64,000 bases of DNA, taken from assembly GCF_000005505.3 (NCBI RefSeq), contig NC_016134.3:43067150-43131149 (forward strand), in the 5' to 3' direction. The DNA comes from Brachypodium distachyon (lineage: Eukaryota; Streptophyta; Magnoliopsida; Poales; Poaceae). The notes beneath the pieces were generated by a model. It was given only the letters and a program-made list of their open reading frames with translations. It was not told the DNA's origin and ran no database searches. Shown piece by piece: positions 34,436 through 45,800 of this stretch (positions within the stretch are counted from its first letter, which is position 1; every line of letters starts with the position of its first letter). Made by a program: the position numbers and the translations under genes.

Positions 34436-36790
34436 CGGTGAACTTACAAGAGGTGGAAGTCGAATTTACATGGGGAGGGGGGGATTACAGTCTAGAGGCA
34501 AGGTGGGACATCATGATTGCCCAGTCGTTTAGAAGAGTTTTACGGGGAAGTGAGTTGCATCTGGAGGACCAAAGAGCCGTCGGAAGCGCAGCGCGTGATG
34601 ACTTCATGGGGTTCCTCGATAGAGCCATTGAACACCATGGCATTCCTCCGTTTCCAAATATTCCAAAGCACAGCTATGAGAATTGTGGAGCTGACCTTGT
34701 CGTAGTAGAAGTGGGTTGCGAGATCGGCCAAACATCCGCAGGCCGTGGCATCAAGGTGAAGCGACTGAAGACTCATCCAACTCGGGGCGATCGAAGCGCA
34801 GTGAAGAAACAGATGTGCAGAGGTTTTGGGGAGCTCGCAGAAAGGGCATTTTGCAGAGGAGGCCAGGCCGCGGCGGAATCTTCGAGATGATCAGAGCCAC
34901 CAGGTCATCCGGCCGATCGCCGATCGCTGAGGAGTACGCTGTCTTCGTGGATAGCCCTTTCCCGTCCAATCGACTTGCCCGAACATCCGGAGCCTGTAAA
35001 TTCAAAACAATAGTAAACAACAAAATTTGCAAGTCCCCAAATTCTATTTGCGCGGCAAGGGAAAGCCTAGGCCAGAAAGTGGTTAAGCTGTCAAAGGAAA
35101 TAAGCGCTGCAGCTACCGGAATGTTGGGTCGCAAGGAGTGTGAAAACAAGGCAGGGAAGCGCCGAGCCAAAGTGGTGTCGCCTAACCACAGATCAAGCCA
35201 AAAGGAAGTAGAGAGACCGTTGCCAACGGTGACCTTAGAAATGGTCCTGAAAAAATCAAGGCCCTTGACAATATCGTTCCAGACCAGAGTGTCTAAGTGG
35301 TGATGATCCCCGAGGTCTCGAAGCGCAGACCAACCGTAGGAAAGGGCAAAGCGCTGCTCCCAAGGAGCCGACCCTGGCAGATGGACCTTGGCGAGGTGTT
35401 TAAGCAAAAGGCAAGTGTTGTGCGTGCGGAGGCAACGGAAGCCCAACCCCCCTTTACTAATGGGGGCGCAACCAACATCCCAAGCAACCTTACAATTTCT
35501 GCCGTTTGCATGGTCTTCTCTCGTCCAGAAGAAGGCACGGCAACGTTTATCAATGTCGTGAATCGTGCCGGCCGGAAGAAGGAGGACCCCCATGGCATAA
35601 GAAAGCATCGCACAAAGAGCAGATTTTACAAGAATTGCACGACCGCTGATAGAAACCAATTTCCCTTTCCAACCAGCAAGGTGGCGGTCAACTTTATCAA
35701 TGATAGGACGGAAAGCCGAAAGTCGTAGTTTGTGAGTGGAGAGGGGCAGGCCGAGATAGGATTGGGGAAAGGATGAGACCTGGCACTTGAAAATCGCAGC
35801 CAACTCAGTAGCCTCCTGCATTTCGACATGAATTGGGGCGAAGGTGCTCTTGTGAAAATTGATTTGCAGGCCGGTGGCGGCAGAATCGAAGCGCCCTACG
35901 CGACAGGCACGGGGGAACCGTCCAAACCAGGCTGCGGGGCAACAAGAGGAAGAGGACAAGACGGTCTGCCAGAGGCGCAAAGCGACGGCAGGGGAAGCCG
36001 TTGACTGGGATTGGAGGCTAGAGATTCTGCACAGGGAGCATGCACATGAACTGTGTCCCGAACGGGAGGCAGGGACCCACCCGAGAGCCCAGCAGCATCG
36101 CAATTTGAAATTCGAAAATTCAAACAAGGGGGAGACTCGTGGAAGCCAATAACGAATGGCCCATCGCTAACGCCTCGTAACGAAACTATGAATTTGGCGA
36201 CATGCAAATTTGCTACTAAAATCGAGAAAATACCAGCACCAAACGAACGAACAAGAGGGTACTGAACAGAGGAGCCAAGCCAGAAGTTAGTCAAGCGAAT
36301 GATCATACCTAACGGCTGAGGAGCAGGCGGTTGAAGCTGAGAAATCCATACGGACGTCGGAGAGCATAGTGGCGACAAAGGAGCCAAGGGGAAGCAGACC
36401 GGGGAAGCGAAATCGGAGAGGACGAGGTGGAGGAGGGCGTCCCCTGGGGTCTTCATCTTCGGCGCGATGGAGGACGACGGACGACGACGCAGGATCGCAG
36501 GGGTGGACGGGGACAAGAAGCCGGGAGTAGCAACCGGGGCGTCTTGGGGAAGCGACGGTGGCGCCGGCGCCAGCGCAGAGGAAGCGGCTCCAGGGAGCAA
36601 CGGGGAAGGTGAAGCCAGCGCCGAAGTGGAAGAGCGCAGCTGGGGCACCTGCAAAGCTGCCATGGAGCAGCGGACAGCCGGGACCCCTGCGAAGCTGCCA
36701 TGGGAGCGGTGGACCGAGGAGAGGGGGCTGCAGCGGCCGGAGTGGCAGCAGCAGTGTTGGGTGGCCGACACAGCCCGGAGTGGCCTGCGT
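34436..36790 (-). mobile_element. LINE (non-LTR retrotransposon) remnant with internal deletion
   Basis: Minus strand. The 5' part (36771 down to about 35900) is a Pro/Ser/Ala-rich ORF1-like segment with VRSFGAGIFSILVAN and SDGPFVIGFH, typical of grass LINE first ORFs. It is followed at about 35895 by the late reverse-transcriptase part, SAATGLQINFHKS and YLGLPLSTHKL. The zinc-binding RT region comes next, with FFWTREDHANGR and WDVGCAPISKGGLGFR. A frame-shifted tail has LWNIWKRRNAMVFNG at 34540-34776. The endonuclease and the catalytic core of the RT (no YADD) are absent, so one large deletion joined the two halves. Non-functional. The minus-strand 3' end holds AATAAAG. Confidence 0.75.
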
Positions 36791-37152
36791 CGGGGGCTAG
36801 GTCGAGGCCGAGGCCTAACCCATGACCAGCGCGAGGGGAACAGGAAGAGGGAGCTTGCCGGCGGGAAGCTGGGCCGCCGCCGGCCGGCGAAGGGCGGTCC
36901 GCTTAGCTCAGTTCGCGGACGGGGAGCGCTCTCACTCGTCCACCTTCCAGTGCAATTTAGACCAAGAAAAACGCTTATCTCTTGTTACACGGAAATCAAA
37001 CCCATAACATTTCTTCATGCACTTAACTCATTGCGGTGGAAAAATTAAAGATGAGAGATCCTGGCAACTTCCCAATGTATTTTCTAGCTCAATGTTTAAT
37101 TTTCTCGGAAAACCCAAACTCAGGACGGAGAGAGTACAGCAATGCTCCATGC

Positions 37153-38505
37153 CTACGTCCGATCCGAGTTCAGTTGTTCCTCTTTCAAGACGCGAGCCAG
37201 CCTTTCTCTGATCTCTTCAATTGGGGCAATGCGAGGCTGAGGCCGGAGCCACACACATGTCCCATCGCCATCGGTGCCCCATCCAGGACCCAACCGCCGC
37301 ACGAGCTTGGCCTCGCCGTCGTCGAAGCCGTACCTGTACACGCCGCTCTTGAAGACGAAGTAGGCGCAGCCGCCAGGCACGCCCAGCGGCGCAGCCGCCA
37401 GGGCGAAGCTGGCAGGGTACCCGAGGAAGAGGACGCGGTCGCCCAAGCTCCGCCCGTCTCTCGCCGCCGACCCCATCCTGCCCCAGCCATCCGGTCCTTC
37501 CAGCGCGTGCACCGTCACGTGCAGCGCGCTCGCCGGCAGCGTGGTGTCGCCGGCGGCGTAACGGCTGCGCCAGCCGCGCTCGGCGAGGACGGACGCCCAC
37601 ATCAGCTCGCCGCGGGATTCCAAGAGGTAGCTGTCCTCGCGGTCGCACTCGCGTTGCTTGCGTGCGTCCCACGGCGGCACGAGCATGGCTCCTTCTCCTC
37701 CTCCTCCTCCTCCGTTGTCGCCGCCCTGCCCCTGCACCGGCACCGGGAGACACCAGAGGCGCCACGAGCAGAGCCAGCGCGCGCATGCCAGGACCCGGCC
37801 GTCGTGGTACGCCGCGACGACACGGCCGTGCGGCCGCGCATCCAGCCAATTCTTCACGACGGTCCACGCCGCGTCGCCGGGGCGCAGGACGGCCGCCATG
37901 AAGACGGGCGTTGCTGCGTCGGCGTGCTTCCAGTGCAACAGGTCGGTCTCCAAACAGAGGCAGTGGAGGAAGACGGTGCCGTCGCCGTAGACGATGACAT
38001 GGGGATTACCCATCACTTCCGTGATCATCGTCACCCCACGGCCGTCGTCGGGGACGGGGAGCCGAGGCAGCGAGATGACGGCCCCCGTAAAGAGGTGGTC
38101 GAGCCTAGGCTCTGGACTCGGCGTGAAGAGCCAGGCGGCCGTGGCATGGGCGCTAGCCGCGACGCAGTTCGATATGTTGTCGCGGGCGCGTGCCGCTGCC
38201 AGCGGCTGCACGGCGCGGACGACGATGTCGTTGGACGATCCTGCACGGCGTCCGGAGAAGGGGACGACGGAGTGCAGGATCTGGCCGTTGCACGGCGCGA
38301 GGAGCCACGGCATGAATGACGGCGACGTGGCCTTGGAGTTGGAGGGCGCCGGCGCCGCCGAGTGGCGCCAGGGCTTGCAGACGGCGTGGAAGCGGACGAA
38401 GTCGGCGGCGTCGTGCAGGTGGCTGGTGACGTCGCTGAGCAGCTCCGGCGGGAGGTTGGCCCACGGGACGTTTGGCGCGAGCCTCTGCCTGGCCGCCGTC
38501 GTCAT
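37153..38505 (-). CDS. F-box protein with DUF295 (KIB1-4 type beta-propeller), 450 aa, single exon
   Basis: Intact open frame starting MTTAARQRLAPNVPWANLPP. An F-box occupies about residues 14-60 (PWANLPPELLSDV, FVRFHAVCKPWR). The DUF295 region covers about 90-420, with a late block GYPASFALAAAPLGVPGG, AYFVFKSGVYRYG and TCVWLRPQPRI, and the tail is IEEIRERL. Family length in grasses is 350-450 residues, so this is complete. It is the only unbroken member of the four copies in the window. Family members with an F-box act as substrate receptors of SCF E3 ligases; the substrate is unknown. The region is very GC-rich, so long frames on the opposite strand (for example 37036-38319) are shadows. 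Confidence 0.9.
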   Translation of the reverse strand: MTTAARQRLAPNVPWANLPPELLSDVTSHLHDAADFVRFHAVCKPWRHSAAPAPSNSKATSPSFMPWLLAPCNGQILHSVVPFSGRRAGSSNDIVVRAVQPLAAARARDNISNCVAASAHATAAWLFTPSPEPRLDHLFTGAVISLPRLPVPDDGRGVTMITEVMGNPHVIVYGDGTVFLHCLCLETDLLHWKHADAATPVFMAAVLRPGDAAWTVVKNWLDARPHGRVVAAYHDGRVLACARWLCSWRLWCLPVPVQGQGGDNGGGGGGEGAMLVPPWDARKQRECDREDSYLLESRGELMWASVLAERGWRSRYAAGDTTLPASALHVTVHALEGPDGWGRMGSAARDGRSLGDRVLFLGYPASFALAAAPLGVPGGCAYFVFKSGVYRYGFDDGEAKLVRRLGPGWGTDGDGTCVWLRPQPRIAPIEEIRERLARVLKEEQLNSDRT

Positions 38506-38771
38506 GCTGCAGGTGCGACGCGACGTACGCCGGCCAGGTGATAGATAGACGCGATCGGATCTGCGAAAGAGACGTAGATGCAGTTAGTCTTAATTTAATT
38601 TCATATCTCCTTTTAATCCTTGGGGAAAAAAATATTGCTTCTACAAAAGAATAATTATATTGTCACGTATGTTTGTTTTTTGTCCTTTTTTTCGGCTTAG
38701 AAGTTTAAAAAATATATTTTCTATTAACTTGAGAAAAGGAAACATTTTCTATTGAGAACGAAACAGAGGAA

Positions 38772-39282
38772 GTGATAGAGTATGATCCCGATTACCGGGA
38801 AGCTAAAATCGGGCTGTGCAGCTACTTGCTGGAGTCCCGCGGCGAGCTGCTCTTGGCATCCGTCCTGATGGAACCCAGTAGGTGGCATCGTGGTGGTCGT
38901 GCCGACGACGGCGACCGGGCTGTCGGTGTCGGTGCACGCGCTGGAGAAAGCGGACGACGGCGGCGGCGGGAAGAAGATGCGTTGGGCGCCGAGGGACGGC
39001 AGGAGCTTGGGCGACCGCGTGCTCTTTCTCGGGAGCCCCGTCAGCTTCGCCGCCGAAGCCGCGCGGATCGGCATGGCCGGCGGCGGCGGGTGCGCGTACT
39101 TCGTTTACAGGCGCCGTGTGTTCAGGCACGGCCTCGTCGACAAGGAGACCAGGCTCGTCAAGGGGCCGATGCCTCGCGGTTGGGGCGCCGGCGACGTGCA
39201 CGTGTGGCTCCAGCCGCGGCCTGTCAATGCTCCCATCCAGGAAAGGCTCCACGCACGCAACAAACAAGAAGCAACAAATTGA
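38772..39282 (+). pseudogene. DUF295 C-terminal fragment, opposite orientation
   Basis: Two frames together resemble the last third of the DUF295 proteins nearby: SYLLESRGELLLASVLMEP in one frame. In a second frame come SVSVHALEKADD, RSLGDRVLFLGSPVSF, CAYFVYRRRVFRHG and HVWLQPRPVNAPIQE. The F-box and the first two thirds are absent and a frameshift lies near 38880. It is inverted relative to the intact copy, with tails close to each other's starts. Confidence 0.75.
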
Positions 39283-39950
39283 TGCGACAGCGAACTTTGT
39301 AATCTGTTACTTCCCCTAGCTTGGAAAAGATGGCATTTTGGATATCGCCGTAGTTTTTAAAGACAAATAGTGATTACTATTGATTTGATTTTGCAAGATT
39401 GCTGACGGATAAATGTTTGAGAGAATTCCATATTTGCCACAAAATTTTTGTCCAGATGTCCAAATGCTTCTCAGAATTTTCTTGTTCTCAGTTTGCCATT
39501 CAAATTTTGTACTCCATATCTGGTATAAATATGCCATTACCGTTAGTTGACCGCTAAGTAAGAGATGAGAAGACAATTTTGCCTCTAGGTAATATGTTGA
39601 TTTTTCTTTTAAACAAAATACTCATTTCAGAGAACTTATAATTTCTGATTTTTAACATGTCACCACTATTTGGGAGCAAGTTTCATTATTGAAATGAGCA
39701 ATACTGGATTTTGGCAAGAAAAATTGGAAATTTCAACAGCAGTGAAAAGACCCACAGGGAGCAGACATTCGTTGGGTAATTTTTTTTTTAAGAATAAAAA
39801 CTTCTCACGTAAGTTCTGAAAATCTCAAACCTCAGTTACACACATACACAACATCATCGCAACCTGCATTAGATATGGCCGGATCTTAGACCTGTGCTTT
39901 GGCGTGGGCAGACGAGGAGATTTTTTTTAAGTTTAAAATCTTAAGGGGAC
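39283..39950. other. AT-rich spacer
   Basis: Around 39390-39600 there are phrases such as CCATATTTGCCAC and AGTTGACCG....GAGAAGACAATTTTGCC. They also occur in the MULE arms at 61908-62626, so this may be a solo arm of a related element. Nothing else was recognised. Confidence 0.4.
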
Positions 39951-39956
39951 GAATAA

Positions 39957-40255
39957 GAGAGAAAGGGTCTCCCATAACAGAAGCATGTGAATGCATGTAA
40001 GTACTCTTTTCCGTGACACACGACACCGTCACATAGGAAGCTTTTCACGAGGAGTTGCTTTCTCCACACACTACAAGTGTTGAGCACATGATGGTCATCT
40101 GTGGACACACATTCGTGTGCAGGTAGGTCGCGAAAAGCTCGTTCGGCATGAGTATCTTATTTTAAGTAAACCCCAAAAAATTAAAGAGCGTTTATAATGT
40201 CATTCTCTTGACGGTGCAAATAGAAAACGGCAAAGGGCAAGGACTCGGATGGATA
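39957..40255. repeat. Upstream repeat, copy 1 (before PEX1-like copy A)
   Basis: Shares cataacagaagc, gtgaatgca, taagtactcttttccgt, gaaaagctcgt and gggcaaggactcggat in the same order with 51735-52207, which lies directly upstream of PEX1-like copy B. Confidence 0.75.
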
Positions 40256-40619
40256 TCAGACGCTAAAAAAACTCCCCACGCCGGCTGGCAGCGGTGCACG
40301 GGGTAAGGATGGTCCTGCAGGGGCTGCGGGCATGGGGGGAGCCGCCCGGCCAGCCCGGGCAATTGCAAAGGCTCCCCTAATTGAACCTTACTTAGCTAAA
40401 GGAAGTAAGATGATTATATTAACAAATTATATGGGCAAACTTCAGTTTGGAAAGATATCTTGCCCATGCTCTAATGGTCGGCTAGCTCCGCCACTGGCTG
40501 CGGGAGGACAGCCGGGAAGGGGCTGGCGGCGGAACGGTGCTGGTGCAGGGGCTTGCGTCGGGCAGCAGCAGGGGCGTGCGGCCGACGGGCGCTCGTCTCC
40601 ACGATTTTTTTTGTTTTCT

Positions 40620-40880
40620 AGAATTTCTTTGCCGAAGGCGGAATATAGAAAGAGCTAATTGGCCACGGGGCCTCTGTCTCTCGTCGCACATGCCGTCAGT
40701 TGCTTTTCTTTGTCGTGGGCCGAAAAAGACCTTCGGCAAAGCCTTTTACCGAAGGCTCGAGAAAAAGCCTCCGGCAATGACCCCTTTACCGGTAGGTGTT
40801 GATATCTACGCCCTTTGCCGAATGTGCGGACAGGAAGCCTTTCACGGAGGCTTTGGGCCTCTAGCAATGCCCGTTTCTCC
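40620..40880. mobile_element. Probable CACTA-type subterminal repeat fragment
   Basis: Contains repeated tttgccgaag / cttcggcaaag units in both orientations (near 40630, 40730, 40755, 40810), a style seen in CACTA subterminal regions of grasses. No terminal CACTA or transposase was found. Confidence 0.4.
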
Positions 40881-41524
40881 GGTAGAGGGAATAAGAGTAG
40901 ACCACCATGAGGTATAAATATTGAAGAAACTAAACATGTGTGTACGCTTCACCCCACACGGTTTTAATACAAAGGGGAATGCACGAGAGCTGATTTTTAA
41001 AATCACCTGTTATATATCTTAAAAGGCTGACACAATGATGTGTTTCAGAAGAAGTGCAACAGAGATTTTAAGTTGTTACTATGAGAAAAGGAGAGTGAGA
41101 CGATTTTTGTCTTAAGTAAAGGAATGCGATCGATTTATTGAGTAATTTTATAGCTGTATTTTTGTCTTAAGTTATCATGAGAACCAAATGGTTTTAACTT
41201 TTTGTTATCTTTTTTGGTTTGGACTTGAGTCAATTTTTATTTCACCAACGTTGAACATTACATCATGTTTCATTTGGACTTTGGAGGGAATTGAAGCGAT
41301 GCGAATGGGTAGTTTGAAGGAACCGAGCATGTCCGTAGAGTTCAACTCCCACCGTTTCAATATGACGGAAGAGGCATGCATGAGAATTGATTTCTGAAAT
41401 CGATCTCAATTATACATCTTAACTTATATTATCCCTTCTGAGGTAATCTCTCTTGATTTCCCACCAACCAAATATGGGGTGACACGACTGATCAACATTA
41501 AAATCATTGCAAAAATTTAAGGGG
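40881..41524. other. Spacer, nothing recognised
   Basis: AT-rich. No coding or RNA signal was seen. Confidence 0.4.
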
Positions 41525-41640
41525 GCTATTATCAGAGAAAGGCCCTCGCATAACAGAAACGCGTGAATGCACAGAAATACTCTTGATGTTACAAGTAGAA
41601 ACGGCGAAGGGCAAGGACTCGGATGGATACGAGGTGGAAA
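41525..41640. repeat. Upstream repeat, copy 2 (internally deleted)
   Basis: It keeps only the two ends of the repeat: cataacagaaacgcgtgaat and acggcgaagggcaaggact. The middle, present in copies 1 and 3, is missing. Confidence 0.7.
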
Positions 41641-42084
41641 AAAGAAAAAGAACTCCCACACTGGTCACAATTCGAAAAAGAACTCCCAGGCTGGCCACAA
41701 TTCCTGTCGTCGACTCAATCAAGAGTATTGGGACTGATTCATCACCGACCTCCAAAGATGGAGAAAAAAGCTCTTAGCGTGATGGACCAGTGGTGTATTT
41801 TATCCAAAACCGACGATTGGAAGATTCTTTTTATTGCGTTTCTACCACTCGCCGCACTAAAATGTTCATTCGTTCCGAGTTTATGAAATAGCGGTGTATT
41901 TTACTCTTTAATAATCTGCTAACCAAGCGAATTTAACTCGGTAACCATGCAACGATATTATAACCTAGAAACTAGTGATGAAAAAGAAAAATCACCGGAA
42001 TCCATTGTGTAGCCAGGATTTTACATCAGGATGGTACAATGAATAACATTTTTTTTGCTACAACATGACATGTCAACATAATAC

Positions 42085-42148
42085 TACTCCCTCCGTCCCA
42101 ACATAAGTGGCATGGATTTATATATAAGCTTGGGACGGAGAGGAAGTA
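42085..42148. mobile_element. Very short Stowaway MITE, 64 bp
   Basis: TACTCCCTCCGTCCCAACAT and its inverse GGGACGGAGAGGAAGTA, with little between. Confidence 0.7.
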
Positions 42149-42646
42149 TATATTAATTTAATAAAAGCGCATATAATTAAGGTCTTGCCGTCTTTATTAA
42201 ACGATTGTCAAGATCAATTGATCAAAGGGGACGAAAAATCTAAAATACGATAATAAATGAAACCCAGTTGCAAGGGTAAGCTGCACTGTTGTGTGGCGGC
42301 GGCTAGAACTAGAAGTTGGGCCGCCGACCATTAATTGTGCGCGACGCTAGTCACGCCCGCTCCCCGTTCGGCGTTCTGCTGCAGGCGGCAGGCTATACAG
42401 CGTTACAGCTTTCCGTCGATCGACCGGGAGACGGACATACGAGAAGTCGGAAGGACAAAAGCGGAACAGAAGCCAGGCAGCCAGCTATAGCTCCATCGTA
42501 TGTATACGTCCTGACAAAAGCCGCGTAATCAAGCTTTGACTCCTTTTTGGAGAATATTGTTGTTTTGATGTAAATTAACGCTCTCTTAATTTTTTGAATC
42601 GTCTCCCTCTCCCTGCTCCCCCCGCGCGCGTCTCCCTGGCGCGCGG

Positions 42647-42746
42647 CCTGACAAAAAGCTGCAGAAGCAATGGATCCCGAGACGATCCCGCGGCTTCTCC
42701 GGCCTGCCTGACAGAAAGCTGCCGCGGCAATGGATCCCGAGACTAG
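42647..42746. repeat. Two-unit tandem repeat, about 58 bp period
   Basis: cctgacaaaaagctgc..gcaatggatcccgagac occurs at 42647 and again, slightly changed, at 42705. It lies upstream of PEX1-like copy A. Confidence 0.7.
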
Positions 42747-42851
42747 CTACCAACCCCCTCCCCTTCCTGCTCGATCTGCCTACAAATATCTCGCATGCTC
42801 TCCTCGGTGGCGGAGACGATCGAGAGAGACCCGCCCGCACTAGCAGAAACC

Positions 42852-42853
<2 letters not shown>

Positions 42854-42883
<30 letters not shown>
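42854..42883. repeat. (GA)n microsatellite in the likely 5' UTR of PEX1-like copy A
   Basis: About 15 ag units ending 15 bp before the ATG at 42898. Confidence 0.95.
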
Positions 42884-42885
<2 letters not shown>

Positions 42886-42897
42886 GAGCCGTGAGAG

Positions 42898-45800
42898 ATG
42901 TGGGAGGACGGCGAGGCCCGGCGCGTCGTCTTGCTGGAAGCAGACGACGACGATGGCGGCGGGCCGTTCCAGGTCAGGCTCCCGTTCGCCGTCATCCGTC
43001 GCTTCGTCGACGCGCGGCAGCAGCAGCAGCTGCCGGACCTGGCGGCTCTGGAGCTGCGCTACGTCTACTGCCTCCGCCGAGACGTCGGTCCGGCCGCCCC
43101 CGCCTGCGCCCACTGCCACGGCCAGAAACTCTGGCGGCTACCTTGGAGAGGCCACGTTTCGTCGGATTCAGACGCCCTTCAGGTGCGTGCGTGCATGTCG
43201 ATCTCCGATGTGTCCAGCTCTCATCTCTTTCTACGTATTCGGTATTCGCGGTAGAACTTGGCCACAGGCGATGGGTTGATTGATGCATGCTGATGCTACT
43301 TGCAGTAGTACTGCTACGTTGAGTAAACGAAAAAAAAGGCGAGTTCTTTTTGTTGCCAATCTCGCCCCCGTAGCCCATCTCACGTCCAGTAGCCAGGCCA
43401 GCCCACCAAGGACCTCAGCTCAGTGCCGCTAAAAAAAAACAGTTTTGCTAATGTTCAGCTAGCTGATTTTGTAATTGGCTCGCAGTCAGTTTTCCGTCCG
43501 TTCGATCATTGCACGAATCTTGTCATCCCCCATCGAGCTTTTGTCCATCGGTCAGTTTTTCTGGTGGCCCGTTTCATTTCTCAGTTGGGCTTTTTCCAAT
43601 GTGGCCCGTTTTGGTTTTTGGCCGTCCGACGCCACCTTTTCATTTGTTAGAACGCCTGGCATTTTGTTTTCTCGTCTCGTCTCAAAGAGAGAGAACAGCA
43701 GGCTTTTTTGTGCGAGATTGTTGGGCGACGGCCGGGGGGTGTGGCCGTCTGCGGGGTGGTTCCCCGTAGGTGATTGGGTTTTAAGCATCCCTATGTGTGT
43801 GTGCGCGCGCGCGCGTTGGGGGAAGCCATTTTTGTTCTTATTCGGCACCAGCTTGTTCTGATTCATCGCGTGTTCTCGTTGTAGGGCTGTCTTTAGTTTG
43901 CTCGTGGACATTCTCAAGTGCAGCACAATATTCCAGGGGGAAACACCTATGCGTGGTGGTTTCTTATTTGTATTTGGCAATGCAAACTAACAGCTAATGA
44001 GGTCTTTTGGGACACTGCTATTCGTCAGTATAACCATGATTGAAACCATACTTTGCTAGTGTTTTTTAATTGCAGGTATGTGTTGTCTCATGTGTTAGAA
44101 TGGATTGGAGATAATTTCTAGTGGGCCATAATAATTTTCATCTTAGTGTGAGTTTCATTATCATTCTTAGGCTCAGTGCTTAGTCTTAGTATTAGTATTT
44201 TTAGTCTCAGTTATTCGTTCAGTTTTTTAGTGATCATTCTTACTTTTTGTCTTAGTCTTAGTCTAGTCATGTTAGTTTTTACGGGCATAGTGTCTCAGCC
44301 ATGTTCCTTTGTAATTCTCAAATTCTGCAATGCGATAAGTGTCCCATTTATTCAGTGTATACAGTATAATATTTAGTAAAATATTGTTCAGTTCAGTCTT
44401 TAATTTATTCTCATTCTCAATCTCATTGTGGTACTTGTAGTCTTGGTTTTTAATATTCTTCTTGTAAGACTAATTGTGACATGTTAGTCTTTGTTTCATT
44501 TTCCGTATATTTCTTTTCTTAGTCTTCAAAATTAAACCTGAAATTACAAGTAAACTAAAATTGTTCTAGTCCATTTATTATTCTCAGTTTCTTCATTATC
44601 TTTCTTTTCTTAGCTTTCTCTGTATCAGTTCATTATTAGTCTCGGTTCTATTCCTTTTCTTGTGACCTTTAGTCTCAGTCTTTGTCCTCGATTCAGTCAA
44701 TATGTCAGTTTCAGTGTTGTCTACTTGTCTTCAATTTCTTTGTCGTCGGTTTCATTCCTTAGTCTTTAGTCTTATTTTACCAGCCCCCTTTGTTAGTTCC
44801 CTTGTTAGTTTATCAGTCTTGAGTACACTCCTTCACATTAGTCTTATTTTCTCAGTTTCTGATTTTTTTGAGTCTTACCATCATTTTAATTCTTATTATC
44901 ATTCTCAGATTTTCAGTCTTAGTATCATTTTAAAATTTTGTATCAGAATATGTTTCTTTGTCAGTTTTAGTTTCAGTTTCAGAATGAGAATCAGAACTAC
45001 ATTTCCCCCTCTAGCATAGCTTGATGTAAATCAAATGAGGAGCAAGGCTCAGGGGAGAAGCCCAGCTTGTTTCACCGCAGGCATCAGTTTAGGAGGTCCA
45101 CAAATAATTGTAAAGGCAAAATTGGAAGGAAAAGGCCAACGAGACCACGAAGCCCAACAAAACCAGAAAGCCTGTAGCAATCGGCAGACCCATCAGCATA
45201 TCGAGTGCTAGGGTGAGACGAGGCGTTTCTATTTACAGCGATACTAAACAAACACGTGTCTCTTTTTGCATGGCCGAAAAACTGACTGATGACGAAAAGA
45301 AAATCAGCTAGCTGATAATTAGGCACTCCCAAAAAAAAAGGCGGAGAGATGTGAGCGCCGTCCCGGCGGCTAGTCGCCGGTGAGTCTCCAGTATCACCAG
45401 GTCTATTTCCCCTCTCGCTAGAGCCTTGAGTTTTATTCCCCTCTGATTTTGGTGGGATTTGGCCTCTCCGATCTGTTTCCCTCTTCGAATCGGGCCAGCA
45501 TTGGTTTCGTTTTGTCGATTTGATTGACCACGGCTTCGGAGCACACGAGTGCTCTTTTCCTAGGTATAGAAAGGATGCAGCGGAGGGAGCCGCTCGGAAG
45601 AAGAATCTGTATGATCGATGTGCTGCAACATTTGGATTTGGAGTTGAGGGATGTGCAGTATCAAAACCATCTTCCGTAAGGAGCGTATTAGACGCCAGCT
45701 TGCTAGCAGAATTTGGGGGAGGTCCTAAAAGTGCACCTGGATGATGAAGGGTTCTGAATATCGATCGCGACCAATAAAAGTTCGAACTTTTCTTAGTAAA

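Noticed and set aside
36467..37048. Plus-strand frames of 60-193 codons
   Set aside because: Shadows of the GC-rich LINE first ORF on the minus strand.
37036..38319. 427-codon plus-strand frame
   Set aside because: Shadow of the intact F-box/DUF295 gene on the minus strand.
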